Shown in pieces: positions 9,657 to 20,991 of a stretch of DNA of 64,000 nucleotides (positions within the stretch are counted from its first letter, which is position 1; each line of letters opens with the position of its first letter). Origin of the DNA: Kitasatospora arboriphila (GTDB lineage: Bacteria; Actinomycetota; Actinomycetes; Mycobacteriales; Mycobacteriaceae); the NCBI RefSeq assembly GCF_000717275.1, contig NZ_JNYV01000005.1:1-64000 (forward strand), read 5' to 3'. A program made the translations under genes and the position numbers. The notes beneath the pieces were generated by a model. It did no database searches and was not told the origin of the DNA. It saw nothing but the letters and a program-made list of their open reading frames with translations.

Positions 9657-9994
9657 TGGTCGGTCCCCTTATACCTTGTGTCGAACATTGGTCTGCTTGT
9701 CTGGAGGTGCTGGCTGGCGTAGTCACCGCCCATGAATTCCACTTCTGACGCGACCCAGATCATGGATCAGTCAGCCATATTATTCACGATCGACATCTAG
9801 CCTGTAACTGGCGTCCATCCTGTCACACTAGAACCGTTCGTCGCACCCTTTGGTTGCTATGTCGAAATCAAACGGGTGTCAAAACGCACCATTTACTTCG
9901 GCGCGTCCCGAGTTTGTGACCCGTTCGTTATCAACCTACTCGATACTAATGCCCCCGCTTGCCATCCGGGGGTACGACCCGCAGTCGAATCCGA
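9657..9994. other. Intergenic region between yggT and wag31
   Basis: 338 bp without a supportable gene. It holds a GC hairpin just downstream of yggT (listed separately). It probably also holds the wag31 promoter: on the minus strand a TTGACA occurs at 9882-9877 with only a weak -10 (TAGCAA, 9859-9854), and an AT-rich GTGAATAATATGG lies nearer the gene (around 9785). I cannot decide which is used. Confidence 0.5.
9952..9972 (-). terminator. Possible terminator hairpin after yggT
   Basis: CCCCCG (9952-9957) and CGGGGG (9967-9972) form a 6-bp all-GC stem with a 9-nt loop, 22 bases downstream of the yggT stop on the minus strand. There is no T run, so it would be an actinobacterial-style weak terminator at best. 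Confidence 0.4.
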
Positions 9995-10276
9995 CTAAGC
10001 GGCGACCAACGACATCGCGATGAGAACCACGATCATCGTGATCATCAGCGAGAGGTCCAGGCGAACAGGTCCGAGCGGGATCGGCGGCAGGATTCGACGA
10101 AGGGCCTTGATGGGAGGGTCCGTCGTGGTGAAGACACTTTCGATGACCACCACTGAGGCTCCGGTGGGCCGCCACTCCCGGGCGAAGGTTCGCACCAATT
10201 CGATCACCAACCGACCGAGCAGAAGCAGCCAGTAGATGAAAAGGAGGTAGTAAATAATCTCGCGTGCGATCGTCAC
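9995..10276 (-). CDS. YggT family integral membrane protein
   Basis: 93-aa protein with an N-terminal membrane segment (YYLLFIYWLLLLGRLVIELV) and a second one at the C-terminus (LSLMITMIVVLIAMSLVA). Between them is the family's conserved loop, with TTDPPIKALRRILPP followed by a Leu/Asp segment. YggT/YlmG proteins sit next to sepF in many Gram-positive bacteria and are linked to division or membrane biogenesis; the molecular activity is not defined. It follows sepF by 66 bp on the same strand. Confidence 0.9.
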   Translation of the reverse strand: MTIAREIIYYLLFIYWLLLLGRLVIELVRTFAREWRPTGASVVVIESVFTTTDPPIKALRRILPPIPLGPVRLDLSLMITMIVVLIAMSLVAA

Positions 10277-10342
10277 GCCACAACTCTGCCCGATTTCGGT
10301 CCCGGATGTGAAAACGACAGGCCGGCGGGCCTGTCGGCTGAC

Positions 10343-11068
10343 CTACTGGTGGTTGTAGAAACCGGTTTCGGCGATCTTCTTGCGATCCTCGGGCGAGACG
10401 TCGATGTCGGCAGGAGCCAGCAGGAACACCTTGGTGGCCACCTTGTCGAACGAGCCGTGCAGCGCGAATGCGAGACCGGCGGCGAAGTCGACGAGTCGCT
10501 TGGCGTCGGCGTTGCTCATCTCCACGAGATCCATGATCACGGGGCTGCCGTCGCGGAACCGCTCGCCGATCGTGCGCGCCTCGGCGTAGCTGCTGGGCCG
10601 CAGGGTGGTGATCTTGCCGAGCGGGTTGCCCTCTTCGAAGACCCGGTCGAGTTCTGCGCGCGGGTCGATGGCGAGGGCGCCGCGGGTGGAGGGGCCACCG
10701 ACTGCGGAAGGCCGGGTGCCGACCGTGCGTGTGGCGAGCGGTTCGAGGCGGCCCGTCATCCGTGCCGGCGCGGGGGCAGCAGCGTAACGGTCGATCGATT
10801 CGAACTGCGGGCGCCGGGCGCCGGCGTAGGCGTACTCGGGAACGCGCTCGTATTCACCGTCACGGAAGTCGGCTTCGCGGTAGTCGCGGTCGTCCACGTC
10901 GTCGCGGTACTCGGCGCGGTAATCGCCTTCGCGGAAGTCGGGCTCGTCGCGGTAGTCGCGCTCGTAGCGGCGCGACCGCGCGGGAGCGGGATCGTCCAGG
11001 TAGTCGTCTTCGTAGTCACCGGGAGGGACCATGCCGAAGTACGCCTTGAACTTGTGGATGGTGCTCAT
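10343..11068 (-). CDS. sepF: Cell division protein SepF
   Basis: 241-aa FtsZ membrane anchor. The N-terminal amphipathic helix MSTIHKFKAYFGM is the membrane-targeting segment. A low-complexity linker rich in RDY/RDE repeats follows (about 18-85), and the C-terminal globular SepF domain spans about 150-241 (ITTLRPSSYAEARTIGERF, then VIMDLVEMSNADAKRLVDF and GLAFAL). Actinobacteria lack FtsA, so SepF is the main FtsZ tether. Lies between pipY and yggT as in mycobacteria. The linker is unusually Arg/Asp/Tyr-rich. Confidence 0.95.
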   Translation of the reverse strand: MSTIHKFKAYFGMVPPGDYEDDYLDDPAPARSRRYERDYRDEPDFREGDYRAEYRDDVDDRDYREADFRDGEYERVPEYAYAGARRPQFESIDRYAAAPAPARMTGRLEPLATRTVGTRPSAVGGPSTRGALAIDPRAELDRVFEEGNPLGKITTLRPSSYAEARTIGERFRDGSPVIMDLVEMSNADAKRLVDFAAGLAFALHGSFDKVATKVFLLAPADIDVSPEDRKKIAETGFYNHQ

Positions 11069-11165
11069 CGCAATTCCTCTTTCAGCCGCGGCCGGTACTC
11101 GACAACTCCTGCAGTCCTGTTGCCACTGTTAGTCATGTTGTCGCTGTTACTGATGTGACTAACCG

Positions 11166-11927
11166 TTATGGCGAGATTAGCGGCCTGTCACCCATGATCG
11201 CGGTACCGACACGCACGCAGGTTGATCCGTGTTGCACTGCGATCTCCAGGTCTCCCGACATACCGGCGGACAGCTCCCGCGCCTCGGGGTGCTGCGCCAC
11301 GAAATCGCGGTGGATGCGTGCTGACTCTGCCATCCAGCGGTCCGCCGAACCGTGTAGCGGAGCGATGACCATCAGCCCGTACAGCACCAGGTTGGGTAGT
11401 TCGGCGATCGACTCGGCCAGCCCGGCGAGGTCGCTTTCCGCTACTCCCCCACGGCCTTTCGCCTCGTCATCGTCGAGGCCGACCTGAATCAGCACCTCCA
11501 ACGCGGCCGCGCGGTCACCATTGTCGAGAGCGACGCCGGTGGCGCGGTCGAGGGTTTGCGCCAACTTCAGGCTGTCCACCGAATGCACTCGATCAGCCCA
11601 GCGCGCAACGGACTTGGCCTTGTTGCGCTGCAGTTGACCGATCATGTGGAAGCGCAGATCCGTGCGGCCGGTGGCAGTTCGCACATCTTCGGCCTTCCGG
11701 CCGGCCTCGGGTTCCCGCGACTCGCCGAACTCGGTGGCACCGGCCTCGATCAGCGCCAGCACGTCGGCCGCAGGGAAGAACTTCGTCACCGGCAGCAGTG
11801 CGACGTCGGCGGGAGAACGACCGGCCGCGACACACGCCTCGTCCACACGCCGGCGGACGCCGGCCAGATTGGCCGCCAGTTGCGTCGCCCGTGCAGGGGA
11901 CACCGACTCCTGATCAGGCACTGCCAC
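11166..11927 (-). CDS. pipY: YggS/PipY family pyridoxal-phosphate-binding protein
   Basis: 253-aa single-domain PLP protein (alanine racemase-like barrel) involved in vitamin B6 and amino-acid homeostasis, without known catalysis. The PLP lysine is in LLPVTKFFP near residues 45-53. HMIGQLQRNKAKSV and the C-terminal SAGMSGDLEIAVQHGSTCVRVG, which binds phosphate, are intact. It overlaps pgeF by 14 bp and precedes sepF by 97 bp. It is a standard member of the ftsZ-sepF region. Confidence 0.94.
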   Translation of the reverse strand: MAVPDQESVSPARATQLAANLAGVRRRVDEACVAAGRSPADVALLPVTKFFPAADVLALIEAGATEFGESREPEAGRKAEDVRTATGRTDLRFHMIGQLQRNKAKSVARWADRVHSVDSLKLAQTLDRATGVALDNGDRAAALEVLIQVGLDDDEAKGRGGVAESDLAGLAESIAELPNLVLYGLMVIAPLHGSADRWMAESARIHRDFVAQHPEARELSAGMSGDLEIAVQHGSTCVRVGTAIMGDRPLISP

Positions 11928-12633
11928 TGTCCATCCAGATCACACAGGCCAGCCGGCCGGTGGGATTGTCGCGGCGATGACTGAAGAGCGCCGGATCCTC
12001 GATGGTGCACCGCGGATCCTCGGCCACCGCCGAGACGCCCGAGGACAGGAGCTGACGGCGGATCCCGGCACGCAGGTCCAGTCCGGGAGTCCCCTTGGCA
12101 GTGCGGGTGGCGCTGCCTGGCAGATGTTTTTCGACATCGGCCTGCATCTGCGCGGGCACCTCGTACTGACGACCGCTGGCGGCGGGGCCGAGGAACGCAC
12201 CGATCCGGCTGACCTTGGCGCCGGCCTCCTCCATGGCCTCGAGCGTGCGGGGAATGATCCCGATGCGCGCTCCGACCCGGCCGGCATGCACCGCGGCGAT
12301 CACACCCGCTGTCTCGTCACTGAGCATCACCGGTACGCAATCAGCACTGAGGACGGCCAACGCGAGGTCGGGCGTGGTGGTGATCAACGCATCGGTGGCA
12401 GGCACTGCGCCCGTCACCGGCTCGTCTACCCGGGTCACGTTGCGGCTGTGGATCTGCTCCATCCACACCATGCGCGCCGGGTCCACGCCGATCTTCTCGG
12501 CGAGGCGAAGCCGATTGCGGCGCACCGCATCCGGATCGTCGCCCACATGATCACCGAGATTGAACGACGCGTACGGACCGGTGGAGACACCACCGGACCG
12601 GGCGGTGACAACCCGCCTGATCCGTATCCCCAC
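11914..12633 (-). CDS. pgeF: Peptidoglycan editing factor PgeF (YfiH, laccase-domain)
   Basis: 239-aa multicopper-polyphenol-oxidase-fold protein; family members correct mis-incorporated muropeptide precursors or act as purine nucleosidases. The metal-site residues are in MEQIHS (His about 62), SADCVPVML (Cys) and AAVHAGRVG (His), all present. It lies 8 bp after ftsZ and overlaps pipY, forming an ftsZ-pgeF-pipY string typical of actinobacteria. Confidence 0.92.
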   Translation of the reverse strand: MGIRIRRVVTARSGGVSTGPYASFNLGDHVGDDPDAVRRNRLRLAEKIGVDPARMVWMEQIHSRNVTRVDEPVTGAVPATDALITTTPDLALAVLSADCVPVMLSDETAGVIAAVHAGRVGARIGIIPRTLEAMEEAGAKVSRIGAFLGPAASGRQYEVPAQMQADVEKHLPGSATRTAKGTPGLDLRAGIRRQLLSSGVSAVAEDPRCTIEDPALFSHRRDNPTGRLACVIWMDSGSA

Positions 12634-12641
12634 TGCGGGGC

Positions 12642-13841
12642 TCAGCGCTTCATGAACGGTGGGACATCCACCTCGTCGTCGGCCTCGTCGAGACCGTGAG
12701 CCGGACGCGACGAGCCGTTACGCGACGAGCGATCGTCGGCGAAGGGGTCACCGGCGGGCACCTGCGCGAACAGCGGGTCACGCCGTTCGGTGGTGTTGCC
12801 ACCGGCCGACACCGACCCGGCGCGTGCCGAACCGACCGAACCACTTGTACGTGCTGCAGCAGTCGCAGCAGATTCGACGGGTTTCCGTGCGGGCGAACCA
12901 CTGTCGAACCCGGCGGCGATGACGGTAACCCGTACCTCGTCGCCGAGGTTGTCATCGATGACCGTGCCGAAGATGATGTTCGCGTCGATGTGTGCGGCTT
13001 CCTGCACCAGCGTCGCTGCCTCATTGATCTCGAACAGGCCGAGATCACTTCCGCCGGCGATCGAGATCAGCACCCCGTGAGCACCCTCCATGGAGGCCTC
13101 GAGCAGCGGCGAGTTGATCGCCGACTCGGCGGCCTTGGTCGCCCGCGACTCGCCCCGCGCCGAACCGATGCCCATCAGCGCACTGCCGGCATTGCTCATC
13201 ACACCTTTGACGTCGGCGAAGTCGACGTTGATCAGACCCGGCGTGGTGATCAGATCGGTGATGCCCTGGACACCGTTGAGGAGAACCTCGTCGGCGCTGC
13301 GGAAGGCATCCATCAAACTGACTGCGGCATCCCCCATCTGGAGCAGCCGATCGTTCGGGATCACGATCAGGGTGTCGCATGATTCACGCAGCGCGGCGAT
13401 ACCGACCTCTGCCTGGCCACCGCGACGCTTTCCCTCGAAGGAGAACGGGCGGGTCACGACACCAACCGTGAGTGCACCCAGTTTGCGTGCGATGCTCGCG
13501 ACGACAGGAGCGCCACCGGTTCCGGTGCCGCCACCTTCACCCGCGGTCACGAACACCATGTCGGCGCCCTTGATCAGTTCCTCGATCTCATCCTTGGCAT
13601 CTTCGGCGGCGCGGCGTCCCACCTCGGGATCGGCACCGGCACCGAGGCCACGCGTGGAGTCGCGGCCGACGTCGAGTTTGACGTCGGCGTCGCTCATCAG
13701 CAGGGCCTGTGCGTCGGTGTTGATCGCGATGAACTCGACCCCCTTGAGGCCTTGTTCGATCATGCGGTTGACGGCATTGACTCCGCCGCCGCCAATACCG
13801 ACGACCTTGATCACGGCAAGGTAGTTGTGCGGGGGCGTCAT
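12642..13841 (-). CDS. ftsZ: Cell division protein FtsZ
   Basis: 399-aa tubulin-like GTPase that forms the Z ring. The nucleotide-binding motifs are [15 protein letters not shown] near the N-terminus, INTDAQALL, and the signature [12 protein letters not shown] around residue 104. The T7 loop with NVDFADVK carries the catalytic aspartates. A variable linker (about 320-380) precedes the conserved C-terminal peptide [11 protein letters not shown], which binds SepF. The ATG at 13841 is chosen because AGGAAGG precedes it; an in-frame start 18 codons upstream adds a Lys/Arg-rich stretch foreign to FtsZ. A promoter lies in the 203-bp gap upstream. Confidence 0.97.
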   Translation of the reverse strand: MTPPHNYLAVIKVVGIGGGGVNAVNRMIEQGLKGVEFIAINTDAQALLMSDADVKLDVGRDSTRGLGAGADPEVGRRAAEDAKDEIEELIKGADMVFVTAGEGGGTGTGGAPVVASIARKLGALTVGVVTRPFSFEGKRRGGQAEVGIAALRESCDTLIVIPNDRLLQMGDAAVSLMDAFRSADEVLLNGVQGITDLITTPGLINVDFADVKGVMSNAGSALMGIGSARGESRATKAAESAINSPLLEASMEGAHGVLISIAGGSDLGLFEINEAATLVQEAAHIDANIIFGTVIDDNLGDEVRVTVIAAGFDSGSPARKPVESAATAAARTSGSVGSARAGSVSAGGNTTERRDPLFAQVPAGDPFADDRSSRNGSSRPAHGLDEADDEVDVPPFMKR

Positions 13842-13921
13842 AGCGCTCGCCTTCCTTTTGTTTCGATCCGAACCATCTGGCTCTGCTGCTCGCACCCACC
13901 GGGACGAAAACCCTCAACCTA

Positions 13922-13946
13922 AACCACAGGCTTAGAGTTATGTCAA
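13922..13946 (-). promoter_or_regulatory. Candidate ftsZ promoter
   Basis: On the minus strand TTGACA lies at 13946-13941. A TAGGTT fitting the actinobacterial TANNNT -10 pattern follows at a spacing of about 19 bases, or TTTAGG at 17. It sits in the 203-bp ftsQ-ftsZ gap, about 80 bp upstream of the ftsZ start. Dedicated ftsZ promoters at this position are known in mycobacteria. Confidence 0.5.
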
Positions 13947-14044
13947 GTAGTCACGTGCTGGGGGAAACGCTAGGCACCATCGGACTGTGGAGCCAGCAAG
14001 CGCTGCGGCGTGTCGCCAAGAACCGAAGAAATCGGGCTCGAAAT

Positions 14045-14998
14045 CTACTTGAAGGTCGGATTCTGCGGGCTGGACACGTTGTACTCGGTGCCTTCCTGCC
14101 CCAGAACGTGCCGGAGTGTCTCCGCTTTTTCACCGTTGCGTTCGTCGTCGCCCCACACCACGGTGCGATTGTCCTTGAGCTGCAGCACGATGTTCACGGG
14201 CGAGGTGACCTCGATACGGGCGACCTGATCGGCCACATAGGCGGGTACCCCGGTCATCACACTGAGCGCCGCGCGGGTCGAAGGATCTCCGGAACCGGGG
14301 TTGGACGTGACCAATTCGGCCAGACCGGGCGGTGGATCCTGCTGCGCGAACTCGAAGCCCAACTTGTCCATGAGGTAGCGCTTGCCGTCACGTTCGGTGA
14401 AGACCACCGGCTGGCGTTCGACCACGGAGACGGTGATGGTCGACGGGTACTCGCGCTTGACCCGCACCGTGGCCACGCGCGGGATCATCGACACACGCTG
14501 GGCCGCAGCTGCGGTGTCCACCTGCATCAGCGGCTCGCCTTTGGAAAGTGCTGCCGCGGCAACGATCTCCGGAGACTGCACAATCGAGTTACCCGTCACC
14601 TCGATTGTTCGCACCGACATCAGAGGAGAGAAATATGCCACGGCGGTCAGTGCGATCACCACCACGATGGTCGCCACCGTGAGCAGCAGCAGTCGCAGCC
14701 CACTGACACCCCGTGGGCGGCGCGATGCTCTGGCCCCTCGGCGAGGCTTCCGTCCGACCGCACCGAATTCGTCCGAGTCCATCGGCGCGTCGGGGTCTAC
14801 CGGGTCATCGGGGTCGCTGTCGCTGTCGACTTCACCACCGACGGTCACGTCGACCAGGTTGGTGAGGTCATCGGGTTCGGTCAGGTCGTCAGGATGTGAC
14901 TGTTCCTCCGGGTCGACCGGAACGGCGCCCGATCCCTTGGCATCTCGATGATCGCCACGTCTGCCGCTGCCCCGGTGGGGCCGGCGCCGCTCGCTCAT
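14045..14998 (-). CDS. ftsQ: Cell division protein FtsQ
   Basis: 317-aa bitopic divisome protein. It has a long acidic and Arg-rich cytoplasmic region (1-105) and a membrane helix ([20 protein letters not shown], about 103-122). The POTRA-type domain begins with [20 protein letters not shown], and the beta domain contains [19 protein letters not shown]. Its start overlaps the murC stop (ATGA, 14995-14998). It bridges periplasmic divisome parts to FtsZ. Confidence 0.93.
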   Translation of the reverse strand: MSERRRPHRGSGRRGDHRDAKGSGAVPVDPEEQSHPDDLTEPDDLTNLVDVTVGGEVDSDSDPDDPVDPDAPMDSDEFGAVGRKPRRGARASRRPRGVSGLRLLLLTVATIVVVIALTAVAYFSPLMSVRTIEVTGNSIVQSPEIVAAAALSKGEPLMQVDTAAAAQRVSMIPRVATVRVKREYPSTITVSVVERQPVVFTERDGKRYLMDKLGFEFAQQDPPPGLAELVTSNPGSGDPSTRAALSVMTGVPAYVADQVARIEVTSPVNIVLQLKDNRTVVWGDDERNGEKAETLRHVLGQEGTEYNVSSPQNPTFK

Positions 14999-16515
14999 CG
15001 GCCACCTTTCGGCGTCCCGCCATCAGCTCTGTGATGCCCCCGCTCACGCAGAGCCTCCACGATCTCGGAGGCCTGCATCGTCACATCGCCGGCGCCGATG
15101 GTCAGGATCACATCGTCGGGAGCTGCCATGTCGGCAACCTGAGCGGGCAGCGCCGAGACATCGGGCTGAAAGGCAACGGGTTTGGTGATCTGGTCGGCGA
15201 TGGTCAGACCCGAGATGCCCGGGATCGGTTCCTCACGAGCACCGTAGACCTCGAGCACGATCACCTGGTCGGCCAGACTCAGCGACTCGGCGAACTCGCG
15301 GGCAAAGGTCTCGGTGCGCGAATACAGGTGCGGCTGGAATATCGCCACCACGCGACCGCCGTCTGCATCCACCATGTCCCGGGCCGCGGTGAGCACAGCG
15401 CGCACTTCGGTGGGGTGATGGGCGTAGTCGTCGAAGACGCGTATGCGTCCGACCCGGCCACGGAGCTGGAAACGACGGTGCACTCCGGCAAAACTCTCGA
15501 CACCCTCGATGACGCCCGATACCGACGCGCCCAGACAGACACCCGCGATCATCGCGGCAATCGCATTGAGCGCCATGTGTTTGCCGGGAACGGTCAGAAT
15601 GATGGACCGCTCCTGCACATCGCCGTCGACATCGGTGAACCGCACCTTCGCGATGCCACCGCTGGCCCGGCTCTGCCATTCGAGCAACTGGACGGTGAGT
15701 CCCACACCACCGGCCAGGTGCGCCTGGGTACCTTCGCCGTATCCGAGCACGGACACACCACGCTCGGCCATCCGCGCAGCCACCCTGCCGGCCAGCGCAG
15801 CCGAGCCGGGATCGTCCAGGCACACGATCAAAGCGCCACCGGGGTTGATCCGGTCGGCGAAGTCATCGAAGACCTGCACGTAGGCCTCGGTGGTCCCGAA
15901 GAAATCGAGATGGTCGGACTCAACGTTGGTCACGACCGCGACGTCCGGGCTGTACTGGAGCAGCGAGCCGTCACTCTCGTCGGCTTCGGCGACGAAGACA
16001 TCGCCCGAGCCGTGATAAGCGTTGGTGCCGGACTCGTTGAGCTCGCCTCCGACGGCGAACGACGGCTCGAAGCCGCAGTGCTGCAACGCGACAACGGCCA
16101 TCGAAGTGGTGGACGTCTTTCCGTGGGTTCCCGCGATGAGCAGGTTGCGGTGACCTTCCATCAGCGTCGCCAACACCGCCGGCCGCAGCAGCACTGGGAT
16201 ACCCAGTTCACGCGCGGCGACAAGTTCGGGATTTGTCTTCGGGATCGCCGCGAAGGTCGTGACGACCACGGTGGGCCCACCCTCGAGCAATTCGAGTGCC
16301 GACCGGTCGTGACCGATCTGAATCTTGGCGCCGCGAGTCCGGAGATCGATGACGGCGCGTGACTCCTTGGCATCACTACCCGACACCTGTCCCCCGCGCG
16401 CCAGCAGGATGCGCGCCAACCCGGACATTCCGGCCCCACCGATACCGACCATGTGCACACGTGAGAGTTGCGGTGGCAGAGCCTGTTCGACACCGGTGGT
16501 CGAGGTCACGTTCAT
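14995..16515 (-). CDS. murC: UDP-N-acetylmuramate-L-alanine ligase
   Basis: 506-aa Mur ligase that adds L-Ala to UDP-MurNAc. The N-terminal Rossmann segment is [19 protein letters not shown]. The ATP P-loop is [11 protein letters not shown] near residue 130, the central motif is EADESDGS, and the C-terminal domain has [12 protein letters not shown]. Overlaps murG (16512-16515) and ftsQ by 4 bp each, indicating translational coupling. Confidence 0.97.
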   Translation of the reverse strand: MNVTSTTGVEQALPPQLSRVHMVGIGGAGMSGLARILLARGGQVSGSDAKESRAVIDLRTRGAKIQIGHDRSALELLEGGPTVVVTTFAAIPKTNPELVAARELGIPVLLRPAVLATLMEGHRNLLIAGTHGKTSTTSMAVVALQHCGFEPSFAVGGELNESGTNAYHGSGDVFVAEADESDGSLLQYSPDVAVVTNVESDHLDFFGTTEAYVQVFDDFADRINPGGALIVCLDDPGSAALAGRVAARMAERGVSVLGYGEGTQAHLAGGVGLTVQLLEWQSRASGGIAKVRFTDVDGDVQERSIILTVPGKHMALNAIAAMIAGVCLGASVSGVIEGVESFAGVHRRFQLRGRVGRIRVFDDYAHHPTEVRAVLTAARDMVDADGGRVVAIFQPHLYSRTETFAREFAESLSLADQVIVLEVYGAREEPIPGISGLTIADQITKPVAFQPDVSALPAQVADMAAPDDVILTIGAGDVTMQASEIVEALRERGHHRADGGTPKGGR

Positions 16516-17675
16516 GTCGACCCCCCAGAACGATGCGCCTGCGCGAGCTCGATGCCGGCCCGAGCCACGGCCTGGGCCGCACCCCGAGCGCCTGCGCCCG
16601 CCGCAGCCTTCGACATCGCGGCCAGCCGGCCGGGATCGGTCAGCAGGGGTGGAATGGTGCGGGCCACGTAGTCAGGCGTGAGATCGGCGTCGTCGACCAA
16701 GATCCCGCCACCCGCCGACACCAGCGGCGCCGCGTTCAACCGTTGCTCCCCATTGCCATGTGGCAGGGGCACGTAGACCGCGGGGAGTCCGGTCGCCGAC
16801 ACCTCGGCAACCGTCATCGCACCCGATCGACAGATCGCCAGGTCTGCGGCGGCGTAAGCGAGATCCATCCGCGAAATGTAGGGCAGCGCCACGTAGGGAC
16901 ACTCGGCCTCGAACGGTTCGAGCGTGTTCTTCTTGCCGTATGCGTGCAACACACCGATCTTGTTGTCCGCCAACACCTGAGCGGCGCCCCGCACCGCGGT
17001 GTTCAGGCTCAGGGCGCCCTGCGATCCACCGAACACCAACAGGGTCGGCGCATCGGGGTCCAGCCCGAAGAACTCACGGGCCTGCGCACGAAGACCTGCG
17101 CGGTCCAGATCCGAGATGGATGCCCGCACCGGAATGCCGACGACTTCCGCATCCAAACCCGAGCCGGGCACGGCGGCCAGCACTCGCTGTGCCAGCCGAG
17201 CGCCGACCTTGTTGGCCACGCCTGCACGTGCATTGGCCTCGTGGATGACCACCGGCACCCGCCGCGAACGCGGGCGCATCCGGGCAGCGATATAGGCGGG
17301 CAGGGCCACGTAACCGCCGAACCCGATCACCACATCGGCGTTCACCTCGTCGAGTACACGACGAGTGGCCGCCACCGAAGCGCGAAGACGCAGCGGCAGC
17401 CTGGCCAGATCGGCGTTGGGCTTGCGGGGCAACGGGACGGGCGGGATCAGTTCGAGCCGGTAGCCACGCTCTGGGACCAGAGTGGTCTCCAGACCGCGGG
17501 CGGTGCCGAGCGCTGTGACCGCGATACTCGGATCGAGGTCGCGAACGGCATCGGCAACAGCCATCGCCGGCTCGATGTGTCCGGCGGTCCCACCGCCTGC
17601 GACCACGATCGACAACGGACGGGTCGACTCAGTCACTTCGGGTACCGCCCCAGATGCGGGTCCGGTCACCGCCAC
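16512..17675 (-). CDS. murG: MurG: lipid I GlcNAc transferase
   Basis: 387-aa GT28 glycosyltransferase that turns lipid I into lipid II on the inner membrane face. The first G loop is [20 protein letters not shown] (family GGTGGH). The central region has [14 protein letters not shown] and [15 protein letters not shown]. The UDP-binding C-terminal part carries [11 protein letters not shown], and further on [24 protein letters not shown]. Its start overlaps the ftsW stop by 10 bp and its stop overlaps the murC start by 4 bp. Confidence 0.97.
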   Translation of the reverse strand: MAVTGPASGAVPEVTESTRPLSIVVAGGGTAGHIEPAMAVADAVRDLDPSIAVTALGTARGLETTLVPERGYRLELIPPVPLPRKPNADLARLPLRLRASVAATRRVLDEVNADVVIGFGGYVALPAYIAARMRPRSRRVPVVIHEANARAGVANKVGARLAQRVLAAVPGSGLDAEVVGIPVRASISDLDRAGLRAQAREFFGLDPDAPTLLVFGGSQGALSLNTAVRGAAQVLADNKIGVLHAYGKKNTLEPFEAECPYVALPYISRMDLAYAAADLAICRSGAMTVAEVSATGLPAVYVPLPHGNGEQRLNAAPLVSAGGGILVDDADLTPDYVARTIPPLLTDPGRLAAMSKAAAGAGARGAAQAVARAGIELAQAHRSGGST

Positions 17676-19510
17676 CGTTCCGGATCCCGGTAACGCGGTG
17701 CCGGGGCGCTCCCACGGCGAGGATCTTGTTGCTGACGCTGTCGGGCATACGGGTCATTGTTGCGCAGGGGCCAGGCCCGTGTCTGCGGTGGGCTGGCGGC
17801 CGAGGCATCTGCAGGCTTGCGCAGGGGCCGGGCCCGTGTCTGCGGTGGGCTGGCGGTACCGCCATATCCCCAGTCCTGCTGCGTCGGGACCCCACGCCCG
17901 CGCCTGGTCCGCTGTGGTGGCGGGTAACTGCGTGGCGGCTGCGTACCGCGGGTCCGACGCCGAGCAGGTTCGGCGACCGCGGCCCGGCGGGCACGGGTGG
18001 CCGGGCGCGAATCCTGCTTCCCCCGGCGACGATCGAGTCGTTCGCGGAGCACCTCGGCGCGGGTTTGCGAATACGGGACCGGATTGGGCAGTCGCAACAT
18101 CCGACCGAAACGGCCATCTCCCCCGGCAGCCAATGCGGCAACAGCCTCGGGTTCGTGTCGTGCTGCGTTCGCGAGCAGGCCGAACATCACCAGCGTGGTG
18201 AACGTCGATGTGCCACCGGCCGACAACAGGGGCAGCTGGATACCGGTCACCGGCAGGAGGCCGACAACGTAGCCGATGTTGATCAGTGCCTGGGCAGTGA
18301 CCAGCACGGTGATGGTTGCGGTCAGCAGCCGCAGGAACGGGTCCACCGAGCGCGTGGCGATGCGCAGACCCACGTACGCGAGAAGTCCGAACAGGAGCAG
18401 CACGAGAACGCCACCGATGAGTCCGAGCTCCTCACCGATGATCGCGAAGATGAAGTCGTTGTGGGCGTTCGGGAGGTAGTTCCATTTGGCGCGACTCTGG
18501 CCGAGTCCTTCACCGAAGACACCTCCATTGGCGAGGGCGTAACCTGCCTGTCGCGCTTGATATCCCGCGCCCTGCGGGTCGTCGATGTGTCCGAGGAAGC
18601 TCTGCACGCGTTCACTTCGGTACCCGGCGGTCATCGCCAGGACACCCGCCGCGACCACTCCGGTGGCGGCGAATGACAAGAACACCTTCACCGGCAGGCC
18701 GGCAAACCACAGCAGTGCCCCGACGATGACCGCGATGGTGATGGTGGTACTCAGGTTCGGCTCGAGGATGATGAGCACGCAGACCAAGAAGGAGACCGGA
18801 ATCAGCGGGACCAGCAATTCGCGAAGCGAGGCGTTGTCACGCCGACGCGACGCCAACAGATGAGCGCCCCATACACACAGGGCCACTTTGGCGAGTTCCG
18901 ACGGTTGGACCGACAGGCCACCGACGGTGAACCACCGCCGCGAACCCTGGACCAGGCTGCCGATGCCCGGCACCAGAACGAGCATGAGCATGATCGTCGC
19001 GACGATCATGGCGGGCGCAGCCAACCTGCGCATCAACCTGATCGGCATCCGGACGGCGAAATAGAACAGCACCACACCGAGCGCGGCGAACACCAGCTGC
19101 GTGGTGAACAGCCCATAGGACGATCCGGTCTTCGAGTACCCCTCGACCGAGGAGGCCGACAACACCATCACCAAACCGAACGAGGTCAACAGCACGGTCA
19201 GCGTGACAATGAGATGGAATGAGGCGAGCGGGCGGCTCAGGACGCCGGAGATCGCCGTGACGACGTTGCCGATGCCTTCGGCGAACGTGATGACCCTGCG
19301 TTCGGGACGACTGCGGGTAGTCGATGCACCGGCCGCCGACTTGTCGTCGGCAACCGAATCCGTTCCGGCAGAATCTTTCTCACCGGACGCTGAATCCGAC
19401 TCCGTGCCGTCGACATCGGCGGCCTCGTCGAACGCCGAGTTCTCGACAGCCTGATCATCGGGCGACAGCCCGGTTGTTGTGGGTTCTTCGGGATCGAGTC
19501 CGCGCGGCAT
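17666..19510 (-). CDS. ftsW: FtsW, SEDS septal peptidoglycan polymerase
   Basis: 614-aa polytopic SEDS glycosyltransferase that polymerises lipid II with FtsI. It has an acidic 85-residue N-terminal tail and about ten membrane segments. Family motifs include [19 protein letters not shown] and, later, [19 protein letters not shown] and [17 protein letters not shown] [18 protein letters not shown] very long basic, Pro/Arg-rich cytoplasmic tail (about 490-614) contains an in-frame duplication, [14 protein letters not shown] followed by [14 protein letters not shown]. Longer than typical FtsW (about 520 aa in mycobacteria) because of this tail. Overlaps murG and touches murD. Confidence 0.96.
   Translation of the reverse strand: MPRGLDPEEPTTTGLSPDDQAVENSAFDEAADVDGTESDSASGEKDSAGTDSVADDKSAAGASTTRSRPERRVITFAEGIGNVVTAISGVLSRPLASFHLIVTLTVLLTSFGLVMVLSASSVEGYSKTGSSYGLFTTQLVFAALGVVLFYFAVRMPIRLMRRLAAPAMIVATIMLMLVLVPGIGSLVQGSRRWFTVGGLSVQPSELAKVALCVWGAHLLASRRRDNASLRELLVPLIPVSFLVCVLIILEPNLSTTITIAVIVGALLWFAGLPVKVFLSFAATGVVAAGVLAMTAGYRSERVQSFLGHIDDPQGAGYQARQAGYALANGGVFGEGLGQSRAKWNYLPNAHNDFIFAIIGEELGLIGGVLVLLLFGLLAYVGLRIATRSVDPFLRLLTATITVLVTAQALINIGYVVGLLPVTGIQLPLLSAGGTSTFTTLVMFGLLANAARHEPEAVAALAAGGDGRFGRMLRLPNPVPYSQTRAEVLRERLDRRRGKQDSRPATRARRAAVAEPARRRTRGTQPPRSYPPPQRTRRGRGVPTQQDWGYGGTASPPQTRARPLRKPADASAASPPQTRAWPLRNNDPYARQRQQQDPRRGSAPAPRYRDPERWR
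17760..17856. repeat. Direct repeat (40-bp unit, 57-bp period) in the ftsW tail
   Basis: A 40-bp unit beginning TTGCGCAGGGGCC occurs at 17760-17799 and again at 17817-17856 with one mismatch. The period of 57 bp equals 19 codons, so the repeat preserves frame and encodes two copies of the [11 protein letters not shown] motif in the cytoplasmic tail of FtsW. Confidence 0.9.
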
Positions 19511-20991
19511 CAGGATGCCCCCAACACACGCGCACCCGGCAGGGCGCGAGCGCTGGCGGCGAAGGCATCACCACGGACCCCGTAACCGGCGAACATGTCG
19601 AGTGAGGCCGCGGCGGGAGCCAGCAGGACCGCGTCCGGTGTGTCCGGGTCGGCAACGCACATCTCCCAGGCGGCGCGCACCGCCCTGGCCATGACGGCAG
19701 TGGGGTCAGCAGTGTTCACCGCCCCATCTTCCCCTGTTACTACTGTGACTGTTGGTACCAGAGGGGCGTGTCGTGTCATTGCGTCGGCAATGATGTCGCG
19801 ATCGGCTCCGATGATCACCACCCCGGCGAGCCGATCGCGAACCGCGACGACGAGGTCGTCCACCGATGCCCCTTTGAGGAGCCCTCCGGCCAGCCACACA
19901 ACCCGGCGGTGTCCCCTGATGGACGCGAGCGCGGCGTGAGGGTTCGTGGCCTTGGAATCGTCGATGAAGGTCGTGGAGTCGATGACGGCAACCGGTGTGC
20001 TGCGATGACCGCCGACGGTGAACGATTCGAGGCCCGCTTCCACTGCCTCTGGTCCGACACCGATGGCCCGGCACAGCGCTGCGGCGGCCAGAGCATTCAA
20101 CTGTCCCGATGGCCCGGTCGGCCGGACCTTGGCCAAGGCGATCAACGCGACAACAGAGTTGTCGCCGCTCTCGTCCCAGTCCACCCGATCAACGAGTTGT
20201 CCGTTGGAGACCCCGAGTTCGCCGGGGTGCGGGGTGCCGAGCCGGAACCCCACGGTCCGAGCACCTTCGGAGGTTGCGGCAAGGATGCCGGCGACCGGGT
20301 CGTCGAGCCCCACAACGGCAATCGGCCCGGACAACGCGACCGACTTCGCCTTGATGTAAGCCGACATCGAGCCGTGCCAGTCGAGATGGTCTTCGGCGAT
20401 GTTGAGCACGGCACCTGCGGTCGGCTGCACAGATGGCGCCCAGTACAGCTGGAACGACGAGAGTTCAACCGCCAGGACGTCCGATCGCGGCTCGGCCACC
20501 AGGGCATCGAGCACCGGCAGACCGATGTTGCCGCACGCGCTCACCGACGCGCCCGCAGCGGTCATGATGGCCTCGACCATGCCGGTGGTGGTGGTCTTGC
20601 CGTTGGTCCCGGTCACCACGAGCCACTGCCGCGGCGGCCCGGTGATGCCGGACCGATCGACGTGCCAGGCCAGTTCGACCTCACCCCACACGGGTAGACC
20701 GGCATCCGCCGCGGCGACCAGCATCGGATTGTCCGGACGAAAGCCCGGAGAGGTGACGACGAGATCGAAGTCATCAACCCACGCGTCCCGCGCGAGGATG
20801 TCGTCCACCGTGGAGGCCGCGGCTCCGAGATCCACCAGTGGGCCGGTGGCCTTGCTGTTGTTGTCGCACACCGTCACCGATGTGCCCTGGCCCAGCAGGA
20901 ATCGGACAGCGGAAGCGCCGGCAATTCCGGCGCCTGCCACCAGCACACGTTGTCCCCACGGCGTGCCGGTGCCGGAGACGGGCACTGTCAT
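19510..20991 (-). CDS. murD: UDP-N-acetylmuramoyl-L-alanine-D-glutamate ligase
   Basis: 493-aa Mur ligase adding D-Glu. The N-terminal domain has [18 protein letters not shown], the P-loop is [15 protein letters not shown], and DHLDWHG and the C-terminal [12 protein letters not shown] are present. The start is the ATG at 20991, which overlaps the mraY stop as ATGA (20988-20991); a longer frame to 21096 is antisense noise within mraY. Ends on the first base of the ftsW start. Confidence 0.96.
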   Translation of the reverse strand: MTVPVSGTGTPWGQRVLVAGAGIAGASAVRFLLGQGTSVTVCDNNSKATGPLVDLGAAASTVDDILARDAWVDDFDLVVTSPGFRPDNPMLVAAADAGLPVWGEVELAWHVDRSGITGPPRQWLVVTGTNGKTTTTGMVEAIMTAAGASVSACGNIGLPVLDALVAEPRSDVLAVELSSFQLYWAPSVQPTAGAVLNIAEDHLDWHGSMSAYIKAKSVALSGPIAVVGLDDPVAGILAATSEGARTVGFRLGTPHPGELGVSNGQLVDRVDWDESGDNSVVALIALAKVRPTGPSGQLNALAAAALCRAIGVGPEAVEAGLESFTVGGHRSTPVAVIDSTTFIDDSKATNPHAALASIRGHRRVVWLAGGLLKGASVDDLVVAVRDRLAGVVIIGADRDIIADAMTRHAPLVPTVTVVTGEDGAVNTADPTAVMARAVRAAWEMCVADPDTPDAVLLAPAAASLDMFAGYGVRGDAFAASARALPGARVLGAS

